From Marinobacterium arenosum (lineage in GTDB: Bacteria; Pseudomonadota; Gammaproteobacteria; Pseudomonadales; Balneatricaceae): DNA of 64,000 bases. A program made the position numbers and the translations under genes. The stretch covers positions 62,001-126,000 of the forward strand of contig NZ_JAILYN010000006.1 in NCBI RefSeq assembly GCF_019795155.1, in the 5' to 3' direction. The notes below the pieces were generated by a model that searched no databases, was not told where the DNA came from, and worked only from the letters and a program-made list of their open reading frames with translations. This document shows, piece by piece, positions 1 through 9,419 of this stretch (its first letter is position 1; every line of letters starts with the position of its first letter).

Positions 1-2
1 CC

Positions 3-1028
3 CAGTTCTGGGAGAGTCCGACCCGCCCCTGGTTCCTGGTAGTGCCGGCCGACGGCCTGCCAATCGCGGTGGTGCCGGAGATCGGCGTCGCCGGCTTCGA
101 ACAGACCTGTCTGGAGGAGGTACGCAGCTGGCCGTCGCCGCGACCGGCAGACGACGGTATCTCGCTGCTGGCAAACACCCTGGCGGAAGTATCCAAGCGC
201 CATCGGCGCATCGGAGCCATGCTCGGCCCGGAGACCCATCTGCGGATGCCGGCGGCCAACTTCGCCGACCTGCAGCAGCGGCTCGGCCAGCACCAGATGG
301 TGGATATCTCACTGGCGGTGCGCGAGATTCGCAGCGTCAAATCCGCCGCCGAGATCGAAAAGATCCGCTTCGCCTGCCAAGTGACGGCGGCCGGATTCGA
401 GTACCTGCGCAACCACCTGCGCATCGGCATGACCGAACGCGAGGCCTGCAAGCTGATGCACCTGGAGATGCTGCGCCTGGGCGCGGACAGCTGCCCCTAC
501 CTGATCTCCGCTTCCGGCCAGGGCGGCTACGACAATATCATCATGGGCCCCACCGACCGCCAGCTGGCCGCCGGCGATCTGTTGATCATCGATACCGGCG
601 TCAATTTCGACGGTTACTTCAGCGATTTCGATCGCAACTACGCCTTCGGCTCTGCCGACCAGGCCAGCACGTCGGCCTATGAGGCGGTCTACCGTTCAAC
701 CGAGGCGGGTCTGGAGATTGCCGCGCCGGGACGCACCACCGGAGATGTCTGGCAGGCGATGTGGTCGGTGCTGGAGCAGGCCGGTGCGCTGGGCAACGAC
801 GTCGGCCGCATGGGCCATGGCCTGGGAATGCAGCTGACCGAGTGGCCCTCCAACGTGGAAGGCGGCGATGTAGTGCTGAAGCCGGGCATGATTCTGACCC
901 TGGAGCCGGGCATGACCTTCGCGCCGGGCAAGATGATGGTGCATGAGGAGAATATTGTCATCACCGAGAATGGCTGCGAACTGTTGCATCAGCGCGCGTG
1001 GGAAAGCATGCCGGTGATTGAACACTGA
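3..1028 (+). CDS. M24 family metallopeptidase (Xaa-Pro aminopeptidase/creatinase-like), 5' end outside window
   Basis: The reading frame is open to the left edge of the window, so the start is missing. A GTG at 42 is an internal codon: the residues before it (FLVVPADGLP) already belong to the creatinase-type N-terminal domain. The C-terminal pita-bread domain has the full dinuclear metal set, counted from the codon at 42: DTG at 184, SDFD with Asp195, GHGLGM with His259, LEPGM with Glu288 and HEEN at 301-304. The family hydrolyses Xaa-Pro peptides or related C-N bonds in the cytoplasm. The substrate cannot be read from the sequence. A 10-bp inverted repeat follows the stop. Confidence 0.9.
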   Translation, partial: QFWESPTRPWFLVVPADGLPIAVVPEIGVAGFEQTCLEEVRSWPSPRPADDGISLLANTLAEVSKRHRRIGAMLGPETHLRMPAANFADLQQRLGQHQMVDISLAVREIRSVKSAAEIEKIRFACQVTAAGFEYLRNHLRIGMTEREACKLMHLEMLRLGADSCPYLISASGQGGYDNIIMGPTDRQLAAGDLLIIDTGVNFDGYFSDFDRNYAFGSADQASTSAYEAVYRSTEAGLEIAAPGRTTGDVWQAMWSVLEQAGALGNDVGRMGHGLGMQLTEWPSNVEGGDVVLKPGMILTLEPGMTFAPGKMMVHEENIVITENGCELLHQRAWESMPVIEH

Positions 1029-1051
1029 TCAACAACTGTTAATTACACACC

Positions 1052-1090
1052 ACCCGTGGCATGTCGGAAATCCAAGCGTTTGCCACGGGT
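1052..1090. repeat. 10-bp perfect inverted repeat downstream of the M24 peptidase
   Basis: ACCCGTGGCA (1052-1061) and TGCCACGGGT (1081-1090) are perfect inverted arms around a 19-base loop, 24 bases after the peptidase stop. No T-run follows on either strand, so it is not a standard intrinsic terminator. It could be a 3' stabilising hairpin or part of a factor-dependent terminator. Confidence 0.6.
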
Positions 1091-1276
1091 TGCCAATCTG
1101 CCCTGCTTATCGTCTGACGAACCAGTTAGACAGCCAGTCCTTCTGGTGAAAGCTGCATGTCTTCGAACACTTGCCCAAATCTCAACGCCCAAGCGCCCGG
1201 GGTTTCTTCAGCAGTCACTTTAGGCTAAACGACCCACAGCCTAAATGGATAACAGTAAGTAAGAAGGAATTGCGCG

Positions 1277-3127
1277 ATGTTCTATCTGAATATGGGATTC
1301 AAGTACAAGTTGCTACTGGCGATCCTGCTAACCTTTGCCGGGTTCGCCATCTTATCTACCCTGTCGGTCAGCTCCTTGCGAGCTCTAAGCCGGACATCAT
1401 ATGAAGTCGATCTGCTCAACCAGCGACAGAGTGTGCTAAATGGCTTTCAGCTGGCAGTGCTTCAAGAAACGACTCAGTTGCAAGGCGGAAAAGACGAGAC
1501 CTTAACCGCTTTGCTGGATACCTATAGCCCGCTGCTGGCCCGCGGCGGCGCTACGGGCCAGCCGGATGACCAGTTGCAACAGACCCTGCAACGCTGGGTG
1601 ACCACCCGGCAGCAATGGCTGGAACTGCGCAATCAGCTTGGCGCAGATCCGGGACTGGGCCTTCGTGGAGACTTGCAACAAACGCTGGCTGTGCTGGAAC
1701 AGACGGTATTTTCCAGCTTCCGCAAAGAGTACCGGGACTTTACCAGAACGGTGGACCGGCTACTGGAAACCCGTAACGCCGACAACGCGCAGGCGGTACA
1801 TAAGGCACTGACGAGAATGAAGGCTACGATTAGCACGCTTGGCTTCGAGGATTTTTTTCGTGACAAGCTGGCGACGGTAGATGATGCGATTCAGCAACTG
1901 GCCACTCACTTCGACACAATGAGCCAGTTGGATGCGGCTGCTCAGCGCACCCGAAATCAGTTGATCAGCGTAACGACCGACCAGAATGAACAGCTGCAGG
2001 CCGCACTGCAAAAAGCCCGTCAGCAGGCCAACGCGGCTAACAGCGAGGCGGTGACTCAGATCATCACCAGCGGCCTGGTCGTCGCCAGCCTGGTGCTGGG
2101 CTTGCTACTGATAACCTGGCGTCAAGCGACCCGCACACTGAGCCAGACGGTCGGTAGCCTGGAACAGATCGCCGAGGGCGACCTGACACCAACACTGCCG
2201 GTCAACCGGGCTCGCGACGATGAGTTCGACCGGGTCGGTCAGGCGGTCAACCACCTGACCGGCAATCTCTCCGAGGTGCTGTCACAGGTGATTGGCGGCA
2301 GCCATAACCTGCAACAGATGTCGCGTCAGCTCACCCAAACACTGCAGCAGCTGACCGCTAGCAACGAGCGGACCGGCCAGCAAACTCAGACCGTGGCAGC
2401 CGCGGTGGAGCAGATCTCCGCCACGGTCCAGGAGATGGCCAACGCCACCAGTGACGCTCACCTCCAGGCACAAAAGGCCTGTGCCACGGCCGATTCCGGC
2501 GGCAGCGTGATCACCGACGCTCTGGGCTCGCTGGAGCGCCTGGGCCGGGTGTTCACCGACCTGAATCAGCGGGTAACCGAACTGGAAAACGCCTCAGGCC
2601 GGGTGGACGGCGTCACCGGCATGATCAATAGTCTGGCGGAGCAAACCAATCTGCTGGCACTGAATGCCGCCATTGAGGCGGCCCGTGCCGGCGACGCGGG
2701 CCGAGGCTTTTCAGTGGTAGCCGACGAGGTTCGCGCACTGGCGGAGAAAACCGTACAGGCGACCAGTGATATCAACCAGATCGTTGGCGATATGAAACAG
2801 CAGCTGCATGCGCTAATGAACGCGATGCATGCCGGGGCCGAACAGGTGACCGACAGTCGAGTGTTGGGCGACCGGGCAGCCGTAGAGATCGAGACGATCA
2901 AGTCCTGGGTTTTACAGGTGTCCGGCTGCAATAACCAGCTGGCCACCGGTATTGAGCAAGTGGCTCAGACGGCCCACAGCATCAGCGACAATATGGTGGC
3001 GGTGGCGGAAAACGTCGAGCAGGATGTCGAGCGCAGCCGGGAAGTATTGGCGTTCGCCGGCGAGGTGGCACGGCAAACCGCGGCACAGGAGAGCATGACC
3101 CAGCGATTTCGCTGTAGCAGCCCCTGA
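1277..3127 (+). CDS. methyl-accepting chemotaxis protein
   Basis: This is a 616-residue inner-membrane chemoreceptor. TM1 lies at about residues 8-30, a helical periplasmic sensor of about 230 residues follows, TM2 is at about 262-284, then a HAMP linker and a cytoplasmic signalling domain. The hairpin tip [19 protein letters not shown] is at about 454-472, nearly identical to the canonical CheA/CheW contact region. No C-terminal CheR-binding pentapeptide is seen. GAAGGA lies 10 bases before the ATG at 1277; a second ATG at 1292 is possible. The gene stands alone with no che genes nearby. The sensor domain does not reveal its ligand. Confidence 0.95.
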   Translation: MFYLNMGFKYKLLLAILLTFAGFAILSTLSVSSLRALSRTSYEVDLLNQRQSVLNGFQLAVLQETTQLQGGKDETLTALLDTYSPLLARGGATGQPDDQLQQTLQRWVTTRQQWLELRNQLGADPGLGLRGDLQQTLAVLEQTVFSSFRKEYRDFTRTVDRLLETRNADNAQAVHKALTRMKATISTLGFEDFFRDKLATVDDAIQQLATHFDTMSQLDAAAQRTRNQLISVTTDQNEQLQAALQKARQQANAANSEAVTQIITSGLVVASLVLGLLLITWRQATRTLSQTVGSLEQIAEGDLTPTLPVNRARDDEFDRVGQAVNHLTGNLSEVLSQVIGGSHNLQQMSRQLTQTLQQLTASNERTGQQTQTVAAAVEQISATVQEMANATSDAHLQAQKACATADSGGSVITDALGSLERLGRVFTDLNQRVTELENASGRVDGVTGMINSLAEQTNLLALNAAIEAARAGDAGRGFSVVADEVRALAEKTVQATSDINQIVGDMKQQLHALMNAMHAGAEQVTDSRVLGDRAAVEIETIKSWVLQVSGCNNQLATGIEQVAQTAHSISDNMVAVAENVEQDVERSREVLAFAGEVARQTAAQESMTQRFRCSSP

Positions 3128-3258
3128 CAGAACAACCACGGCAAAGAAACCGGACACCGGCGGTCATTGGATAACAGCGATGGTTACACGCATACAGGCA
3201 AACCAGGCGCGATGGCTCGCGCCCGATCTGCCCGGCTGTTGTTTATCGGTCGATCAGG

Positions 3259-3714
3259 TCATTTGAATGACGGATAACTGCCCACCTCCGGCAGGAAGCT
3301 GAGTGCGATTCGGTTCCAGCTGTTGATCATGGTGACCGCCAGAGTCAGGTCGACCAGTTCCTTCTCGTCGAACTGCGCCCGCGCCTGCGCATAAAGCGCA
3401 TCGTCGACCTCGCCGTCAGCAATCAACGTCAGCGCTTCGGCCCAGGCCAACCCGGCCCGCTCCCGTTGATTGAAAAACGGCGTCTCCCGCCAAGCCGACA
3501 AGGCGTACAGCCGCTGCTCGCTCTCGCCCGCCCGGCGGGCATCCTTGGTATGCATGTCGATGCAGTAGGCACAGCCATTGATCTGTGAAACCCGGGTCTT
3601 GACCAGCTCGGTCAGCGAGGGCTCCAGACCGCATTCGGCCAGGTAGTTTTCCATTGAGATCATGCCGCCGATCGCGTTCGGGGCAGCCTTGGCATAGTTG
3701 ATTCGCTGTGACAT
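3259..3714 (-). CDS. carboxymuconolactone decarboxylase / AhpD-like alkylhydroperoxidase family protein
   Basis: The protein has 151 residues with the AhpD core motif NGCAYCIDMH, a CxxC pair followed by His as in thiol peroxidase members. The start at 3714 is chosen because AAGGAG lies 7-8 bases upstream and MSQRINY begins the conserved fold; the frame also opens at 3786 but without a ribosome site. The family uses the two cysteines to reduce peroxides or acts as a decarboxylase; the first is more likely with an intact CxxC. It is divergent from an AraC regulator at 3871, with a shared 156-bp intergenic region, which suggests regulation by that neighbour. Confidence 0.9.
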   Translation of the reverse strand: MSQRINYAKAAPNAIGGMISMENYLAECGLEPSLTELVKTRVSQINGCAYCIDMHTKDARRAGESEQRLYALSAWRETPFFNQRERAGLAWAEALTLIADGEVDDALYAQARAQFDEKELVDLTLAVTMINSWNRIALSFLPEVGSYPSFK

Positions 3715-3870
3715 AACAGTCTCCTTTTTAGGTTCAGGCTGTACCCTAAATTGCCCCACCAACGCGGTATTGTATTTTTTCGACATGCCGCGAAATGGCT
3801 ATAACGGGCGCGCGAATCCCTCGCCCGCATGCTAAGCTGGCGGCACGCTTAACCGCGCCGGAGTGAGCCG

Positions 3871-4704
3871 ATGCCGTTACCAACACCGCAGGAACTGGAT
3901 TACCTGGGCTACCGTATGTTCGCGCCCTGTCCGGCACTGCGCCGCCATGTACAGAACTACTGGCTGATCGACTGCGCCGAGCCGCTGATCGCCAGTCACA
4001 GCGAATACCTGCACCCCGATGGTGGCACCAGCCTGGTCTTCAACTTCGGCGACCCGTTGCGACTCAACCGGCAGCCGCAGGCAACCGGTTGCCTGCTGGG
4101 CGGTCCGGCGACTCACTCCGCAGAACTACAACTAACCGGTCGGGTGCGGGCGGTCGGCATCCGCTTTCTACCCGGCATGGCCTACCCGTTCCTGCAGTTG
4201 CCGATGGATCGGCTGACCGAACAGCAACCGTTCCCCGCCGAGCTGAACCGACAATTGCCGGCGAGCCAACTGCTCGACCAGCTGGCTGAAGAGCACAGCG
4301 ACGCCGAGCGTGTTGCGTTGATCGACGCCGCGCTGCTCGACGCCCTGAAACGAAGCCCGGCCATCGACCGGCGGGTCATCTGTAGCCGACAGCTGATTGA
4401 GCGGAGCAAAGGGAACCTGTCTATGGCGGCATTGGCGGAGCGGATCAACTGCAGTCAGCGCCAGCTGGAGCGGCAGTACAGGGCGTGGGTCGGCTTGAGC
4501 CCCAAACAACATGCCCGGCTGGCCCGGGTCGGCCACGCTCGCCAACAGCTGAAAAGCGCCGGCGAGCTGTCACTGGCGGAGACCGGCTACCAAGCCGGTT
4601 ATTACGACCAGGCGCACTTTATCCGCGAGTTCAAAGCGGTGGTCGGCATCACGCCGGGTAATTACCGGGCAAGACGGTCGCAACGTCTCGCCACGACGCA
4701 GTGA
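3871..4704 (+). CDS. AraC family transcriptional regulator
   Basis: A 277-residue regulator. The N-terminal 150 residues look like the DUF6597-type sensor domain (YLHPDGGTSLVFNFGD), and the C-terminal 100 residues contain two helix-turn-helix units (SMAALAERINCSQRQLERQY and ETGYQAGYYDQAHFIREFK) with the usual GITPGNYR end. GGAG lies 8 bases before the ATG. It is divergent from the AhpD-like gene, so that gene is the most likely target. The effector is unknown. Confidence 0.93.
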   Translation: MPLPTPQELDYLGYRMFAPCPALRRHVQNYWLIDCAEPLIASHSEYLHPDGGTSLVFNFGDPLRLNRQPQATGCLLGGPATHSAELQLTGRVRAVGIRFLPGMAYPFLQLPMDRLTEQQPFPAELNRQLPASQLLDQLAEEHSDAERVALIDAALLDALKRSPAIDRRVICSRQLIERSKGNLSMAALAERINCSQRQLERQYRAWVGLSPKQHARLARVGHARQQLKSAGELSLAETGYQAGYYDQAHFIREFKAVVGITPGNYRARRSQRLATTQ

Positions 4705-4734
4705 CAGCAGCGTACTGGTCGATAAAGGTCGGGC

Positions 4735-5340
4735 TCATTGGCCCCAGCGGTTGCGATTGTGGTTCAGGTAGGCCAGCTCTTCCGGCGTGGACGGTCGATC
4801 GAGGGCATCGTTACGGTGCGGAAAACGGCCGAAGCGCTGAATCAGGTCACGGTGCTGATGGGCGTAATCCAGTGCATTCTGCACCTCCGCTTTGTGGTGT
4901 TCCGGCACCTCGGCCAGCAGCTCCATAAAGCAGTCGACGCAGCGGTCCTGGGCGGCCAGCTGTTCAGCATGCTCCAGCGGCATATAGAAGAACATCCGCT
5001 CGGCAAACTCAAGCGCCCGGTCATGCTGTCGCTCCAGCCCCTCCTCGCAGAGGCGCAGGGCCTGGGCATCGCCGGCAAAAGCCTCGCCATCGCCGCGGAA
5101 CAGCATTCGGGTAAACTGGTCGAGCAGCAGGATCAGCGCCAGCCGGCCACGCGGATTTTCACTCCAGTGATCCAGTTCACCGTTCAGCGCCTGGCGCACC
5201 TGGCGGCCGAACAACGCCGCCACCGCCCGGTCACTGTCGGCATCGCCGCCCCACCAGAGCCGGCCGCGTTCCGGCCGGGCAAAACCTTCATCCAGTTCAC
5301 CGAACCAGAAATTCAGAATCTCGTCGATCTGGGCTCGCAT
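4735..5340 (-). CDS. DUF924 family protein
   Basis: This 201-residue protein begins with the DUF924 signature ILNFWFGELDEGF and contains WWGGDADSD, LLDQFTRMLFRGD and FFYMPLEHAE, all typical of the family. DUF924 proteins are soluble, all-helical and TPR-like, and have no assigned biochemical function. GAGGT lies just upstream of the ATG at 5340. Its start lies 44 bases inside the upstream EAL gene, so the two are probably co-transcribed and translationally coupled. Confidence 0.93.
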   Translation of the reverse strand: MRAQIDEILNFWFGELDEGFARPERGRLWWGGDADSDRAVAALFGRQVRQALNGELDHWSENPRGRLALILLLDQFTRMLFRGDGEAFAGDAQALRLCEEGLERQHDRALEFAERMFFYMPLEHAEQLAAQDRCVDCFMELLAEVPEHHKAEVQNALDYAHQHRDLIQRFGRFPHRNDALDRPSTPEELAYLNHNRNRWGQ

Positions 5341-6112
5341 CGGTTACCTCATGGTTTTCACTGCGCGCCTCCGGCGCGTAACGGTCGAGACGGGCGTTGA
5401 TGAAGCGGTCGCGGTACAGGTACCCCTGCACCAGGTCGAAACCCAACTGCCGCGCCTGCTGCAGCTGTTGTGCGCATTCCACCCCTTCCAGCACGGTCTG
5501 TTTACCGGTACGGCGCGCGTAGCTGACCAGCGATTCCAGCAGCACCAGGCTGGTCGGGTCCTGCCAGCGCTGCAACCAGGAACGGTCAAACTTGATATAG
5601 TCCACGATACTGAGAATCGGCAAGGAGACCACCGAGTCCGGTGCCCCGACGTCATCCAACGCCAGCTGCTTGCCGATACTGCGCAGGGCATCGCTAAGCG
5701 ATTCACTGGCCTGCGCATCGGTGATGCTGGTGTTCTCGATCAGTTCTACCACCAGTGCCGGCTCATCGGCCAGCAGCTGCAGCAGCGGGTTATCCGCCCC
5801 CTCGTAGCCGAAGCCGTGATAGGCGTCCGGGTCCAGGTTGATAAACAGCGGTACCCCGGCCGGCCGATATTCCAGCTGAATCTGCTTCAGCTGGTACTCC
5901 ACCCGGGCCAGCAGCATCGGGCTGTCATGCAGCCTTCGGAACACCTCCAGCGGTGAAACCGACCGGCCGGCCGGGTTGTAAAAGCGGGCCAACGCTTCGT
6001 AAGCGACCGTTTGCTGGCCACTGCAGTCGACCAGCGGCTGGTATTCGGTACCGAACAGGCGCTGATCGATAATCTCAGAAACGGTCTGGGTGGCCAGTGC
6101 AGCATGCATCAT
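5297..6112 (-). CDS. EAL domain protein, probable c-di-GMP phosphodiesterase
   Basis: A 271-residue protein that is essentially one EAL domain with no sensor or membrane segment. Residues expected for hydrolysis are visible: the ExLxR motif as EALAR, Asn in FINLD, Glu in VELIEN, the acidic pair in LDDVGA (DDFG in most family members), Lys in IKFDRSW and Glu in LEGVE. It should cleave c-di-GMP to pGpG in the cytoplasm. AAGGAAAG precedes the ATG. A Fur-like box sits 17-35 bases upstream of the start, which points to iron control. The last 44 bases overlap the DUF924 gene. Confidence 0.9.
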   Translation of the reverse strand: MMHAALATQTVSEIIDQRLFGTEYQPLVDCSGQQTVAYEALARFYNPAGRSVSPLEVFRRLHDSPMLLARVEYQLKQIQLEYRPAGVPLFINLDPDAYHGFGYEGADNPLLQLLADEPALVVELIENTSITDAQASESLSDALRSIGKQLALDDVGAPDSVVSLPILSIVDYIKFDRSWLQRWQDPTSLVLLESLVSYARRTGKQTVLEGVECAQQLQQARQLGFDLVQGYLYRDRFINARLDRYAPEARSENHEVTDASPDRRDSEFLVR

Positions 6113-6128
6113 ACTTTCCTTGTTAGCT

Positions 6129-6147
6129 GCAAATAATTCTCATTATT
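6129..6147 (-). promoter_or_regulatory. probable Fur box upstream of the EAL gene
   Basis: Read on the minus strand, the 19-mer AATAATGAGAATTATTTGC matches the Fur consensus GATAATGATAATCATTATC at 14 of 19 positions, including the core ATAATGA-AAT-ATT. It lies 17-35 bases before the ATG of the EAL phosphodiesterase. It stands out as an AT-rich patch in GC-rich DNA. Binding is inferred. Confidence 0.55.
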
Positions 6148-6211
6148 CTAATGAAAATGTGCCGCCCACTCCATCCCCTCTTGATTTGAGTGGCAGATAA
6201 CGCGCCACCGA

Positions 6212-6796
6212 TCAACGCTTCTGATGCTGCTCCCAATTGGCTTGGCGCTGGGCGTCGCCTTTACGAATCAGCACGTATATCGCTCCCAGGCCACCGTGCT
6301 GACGTTGTGCCGAGTGGAACGCCTGTACCTCGTCGATATGGGGCAACCACTGGTTAAGGTAACTCTTCAGTACATTGCCGTGCGCTTTTTGATGGGCACC
6401 ACGGCCGTGGCTGACCAGCACGGTGCGGATACCATGTTGCTGACACTCGCGCAGGAAGTCGACCAGTTCCAGCTTGGTCTCCACCACCGTCTTGCGGTGC
6501 AGGTCCAGCCGGGCATCGACCTGGTATTTGCCGAGGCGCAGGTTGCGGTAGACACCGTCCTGCACGCCGTCACGCTTCCACTCGACCGGGTCGTACGGAT
6601 CCAGCAACGGCACCTCTTTCAACGTCAGGCCATCCTCCTCGCCGGCCAGCGCCGCCTGCCGACGCGCCTTCATAGCCTGCTGGTCGCGCTTGGCGGCTGC
6701 CTTGTGCAGGTCGGCCCGGTCCTGTCCCTTACGAACCGGCTGCACCCCTTCGCCGGCCATCAGCTGTTCAAAGTCGATATCGCTGTTAGTGGACAT
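6212..6796 (-). CDS. Smr/MutS2-like domain protein (SmrA/YdaL type)
   Basis: 194 residues. The C-terminal half is a stand-alone Smr domain: LDLHRKTVVE (the LDLH/LDLR signature), then TVLVSHGRGAH (the HGxG signature) and the closing GGLGAIYVLIRK. The N-terminal 90 residues are charged and resemble the DUF1887-free linker of proteobacterial SmrA proteins. Stand-alone Smr proteins nick DNA or act on RNA; which applies here is not visible. The start is supported by AGGAGG 6-8 bases upstream of the ATG at 6796. Confidence 0.92.
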   Translation of the reverse strand: MSTNSDIDFEQLMAGEGVQPVRKGQDRADLHKAAAKRDQQAMKARRQAALAGEEDGLTLKEVPLLDPYDPVEWKRDGVQDGVYRNLRLGKYQVDARLDLHRKTVVETKLELVDFLRECQQHGIRTVLVSHGRGAHQKAHGNVLKSYLNQWLPHIDEVQAFHSAQRQHGGLGAIYVLIRKGDAQRQANWEQHQKR

Positions 6797-6860
6797 GCCG
6801 CCCCTCCTGCCGAAAAACCGGCGCGCATTATACAGATTGAGAGAACCGCGGTATAAACGC

Positions 6861-8567
6861 CTAGCGGGCTAGGTTGCTGCCAGCTGCGGGCTGCGCCCGG
6901 TACACCCAGCGACCGTCAACCATGGTCGCCCAGGGACGTATATCGCGGATCTGCTCGACCGGCACCTTGAGGTAATCCCGGTCCAGCACCACCAGGTCGG
7001 CACGTTTGCCCGGCTCCAGGGTGCCCAGCCGGTTTTCGGCAAACAGCAGCCAGGCATTGCTGCGGGTATGGGCGATCAGCGCCTGCTGGCGGCTGACGCT
7101 CTGCTTGGAGATCGGGGTTCCGTCGACCATGGTGCCGGTTACCGCCCAGCTCAGAGTATGGAACGGGTTATAGCTGGCAACAACCGGGCTGTCGGAACCA
7201 AGTCCCCAGTCGATCTTCTGTTCGGTCAGGGCTTTCAACGGCGTCATCTGGTAGGCCTTGCTGCCGAAGCGGGCATGAAAGCGGTAGCCGATCAACCAGG
7301 GCCGCGCATGGACCGCGATGTTGAAACCGGCCTTGTGCAGCCGTCCGATCAGCTCGGTGCCGATGCCATCGGCATAGGCGAAGGTCCAGCGCAGCGGGCG
7401 CAGGTCAAACTCCTCGGCCAGCCGTTCGAACTGGTTCAGGTGGATCTTGAGGCTGTGCTCGGTACCGGCGACGAGTTGCAGGTGGATGCCAAGCTCGGCC
7501 AGCAGGCGGGCATAACGGTAGAACGCCTCGTGGGCGTGGTGCTGGCTTCCGGCCAGCCGGCCGACACTCTCCCGCTCCGGCAGATAGAGCTGTTCGCCGA
7601 CCCCGATGGCCCGGTAATAATCACTGCCGCTGAGCGGTTGCCAGTCGTTCAGCCAGTCCAGGTCCGCTTGCTTGCCGGCCCCCGGGCTACGTGCGACCAG
7701 CGGCTTCAGATAGTACAGCCGCAACGGCAAAGCCCCCTGCTGGTCCAGCTGCTGGAACGGCTGGTAGTCCCGCGGCTGGATATCCGCCCCGCCCACATCC
7801 AGTACGGTCGTCAGACCAACCCGGTTCAGATCCGCCATCAACTGACGCGCACTGTCGAGCCGCTGCTCGTCAGTGGGTTTCGGCAGCGCCGCGAGAATCC
7901 GCCGTTGGGTCTGCAAGGCTACCGCACCACCGGGAAAGCCCTCATCGTCCAACAGCAGACCGGAGCGCCGCTGGTTCGGCACGCGGGCATCGATGCCGAT
8001 TGCGGCCAGCGCGCGGCTGTTAACGTAGCCCCAATCGAACAGGTGTTGCAGATAGACCGGGTGATCGGGCGCAACCCGATCGAGATCGCCAAGCCGGAAA
8101 CCGTTCGGCTGGTCGAGGAACTGGCGCTCGATAAAGCCGCCCAGGGTCAGTATCCACTCCCCTTTCGGCAGGGTTTTGGCCTTGTCGGCGATACGCTCGA
8201 GCGCCTGCCGGTAGGAGGTAATGCCGTCCAGCCGCACCTGGTTTCGCCACAGCCGGGCGGCCCGCACTGCCTGGATATGGTTGTCAATCAGGCCGGGAAT
8301 CAACATCCGGCCCTGCATATCCTCGATCCGGGTCTGTTCATCGGCCAGCGCCAGCACTGCCCGGTCGCGCCCGGTCGCGACAATTCGCCCCTGCTCGATC
8401 GCCAGCGCCTGCACCTCACTGAAGCGCTGGTCCAACACCAGCACCCGGGCGTTGTGCAAGATCAGTTCCGGCGCCGCCTGGAGCAACATCGGCAGGACGG
8501 CCAGCAGCAGGCCGGCTAACCACCACCGGGCCTGGCACCTGCATAGCCAGCTGGATAATATCTTCAT
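6861..8567 (-). CDS. YtcJ-like amidohydrolase, probably exported
   Basis: A 568-residue Amidohydro_3 family protein. The start at 8567 is chosen because it gives a clean signal sequence (WWLAGLLLAVLPMLLQAA). The frame continues upstream to 8678, but that extension is charged and not leader-like. The domain runs from LILHNARVLV through the LIPGLIDN strand to the terminal GKRADLVVLD. The metal-binding H-x-H of the first strand reads HIQ, so one His is replaced by Gln. WGLGSDSPV near residue 480 keeps the conserved Asp. The family hydrolyses C-N bonds in varied substrates. The substitution makes normal binuclear catalysis doubtful. Confidence 0.88.
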   Translation of the reverse strand: MKILSSWLCRCQARWWLAGLLLAVLPMLLQAAPELILHNARVLVLDQRFSEVQALAIEQGRIVATGRDRAVLALADEQTRIEDMQGRMLIPGLIDNHIQAVRAARLWRNQVRLDGITSYRQALERIADKAKTLPKGEWILTLGGFIERQFLDQPNGFRLGDLDRVAPDHPVYLQHLFDWGYVNSRALAAIGIDARVPNQRRSGLLLDDEGFPGGAVALQTQRRILAALPKPTDEQRLDSARQLMADLNRVGLTTVLDVGGADIQPRDYQPFQQLDQQGALPLRLYYLKPLVARSPGAGKQADLDWLNDWQPLSGSDYYRAIGVGEQLYLPERESVGRLAGSQHHAHEAFYRYARLLAELGIHLQLVAGTEHSLKIHLNQFERLAEEFDLRPLRWTFAYADGIGTELIGRLHKAGFNIAVHARPWLIGYRFHARFGSKAYQMTPLKALTEQKIDWGLGSDSPVVASYNPFHTLSWAVTGTMVDGTPISKQSVSRQQALIAHTRSNAWLLFAENRLGTLEPGKRADLVVLDRDYLKVPVEQIRDIRPWATMVDGRWVYRAQPAAGSNLAR

Positions 8568-8701
8568 AGGGTTTTGCGTCTGTCTCGCCGTTCGTCGCAC
8601 AAGGCCGACCGGCCGCAGCCGGTTCCGCAATTGCACAATCCTTAACGAAAAGCATAGCTGCTCAGGCCGGGAAACCACCCTGGGCTGTTAGAGACAGACA
8701 G

Positions 8702-8735
8702 AAAAAAACCGCCGCCGCGGTGAGACAGCGGCGGC
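8702..8735 (-). terminator. intrinsic terminator of azoR
   Basis: On the minus strand GCCGCCGC (8735-8728) pairs with GCGGCGGC (8718-8711) around a 9-base loop, followed by GG and seven T residues. It lies 28 bases after the azoR stop and shields the amidohydrolase gene downstream. Confidence 0.88.
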
Positions 8736-8762
8736 TAAAGAGCACTGACGGGAAGGGGCTGA

Positions 8763-9368
8763 TCAGGCAGCGCTGACCAGCTGGTCGATGGCACTGTGTG
8801 CTTGTGCCAGCGATTGTTCGGACTGGTCGCCCATCGCCAGTCCTTCGGCGTAGACCACCTCGACTTCGGACAGGCCGATAAAGCCGAGGAACTGCTTGAC
8901 GAACGGTACCTGGAAGTCGGCGCCGCTGTCGCGGTACAGGCCACCACGGGTGGCGAACAGCACCACCGGCTTGCTGTCGATCATGCCGACCGGGCCATTC
9001 TCGGTATACTGGAAGGTGACACCGGCGCGGGCCAGGTGGTCGAAATAGGCTTTCATCTGCGACGGTACGCCGAAGTTGTACAGCGGCAGGCCCAGCACGA
9101 TCTGATCGGCTTGCTGAATCTCCGCCAGCAACTGGTCAGCGAAGGCAACGACCTCCTGCTGGCCGGCATTAAGCTGCTCCGCCGGGGTACCCAGTGCGGT
9201 CATCCGTACTGCGTCCAGGTGCGGAATCGGCTCACCGACCAGGTCACGGACGATCACCCGGCCCTGCGGGTGCTTCTGCTGCCACTGGGCGATGAAACGA
9301 TCCGCCAGCTGGCTGGACTGGCCTGCATCACCGAACAGGCTGCTTTTGATGTGAAGAAGTGTGGTCAT
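8763..9368 (-). CDS. azoR: FMN-dependent NADH-azoreductase
   Basis: 201 residues with the flavodoxin-like fold of AzoR. The N-terminal LLHIKSSLFGDAGQSS binds the FMN phosphate, PLYNFGVPSQMKAYFDHLAR is the conserved central motif, and ATRGGLY is the third FMN loop. The enzyme reduces quinones and azo bonds by two-electron ping-pong with NADH in the cytoplasm and protects against quinone and thiol stress. GGAG lies 8-9 bases before the ATG. It is divergent from a LysR regulator across a very AT-rich 112-bp gap. Confidence 0.95.
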   Translation of the reverse strand: MTTLLHIKSSLFGDAGQSSQLADRFIAQWQQKHPQGRVIVRDLVGEPIPHLDAVRMTALGTPAEQLNAGQQEVVAFADQLLAEIQQADQIVLGLPLYNFGVPSQMKAYFDHLARAGVTFQYTENGPVGMIDSKPVVLFATRGGLYRDSGADFQVPFVKQFLGFIGLSEVEVVYAEGLAMGDQSEQSLAQAHSAIDQLVSAA

Positions 9369-9419
9369 CTGAATAGCTCCGAATGCGGTTGTCGTTCAAC
9401 GATGGAGCTATTTTCATAT

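Noticed and set aside
1171-1404. 77-codon frame overlapping the start of the first chemoreceptor
   Set aside because: It is out of frame with the receptor and its codons show no conserved protein pattern.
7068-8519. 483-codon open frame antisense to the amidohydrolase
   Set aside because: Same effect of GC-rich third positions; low-complexity Gln/Arg/Val content and no recognised motif. Similar frames at 39327-41180, 50120-51874, 35939-37351 and 58913-60811 are rejected for the same reason.
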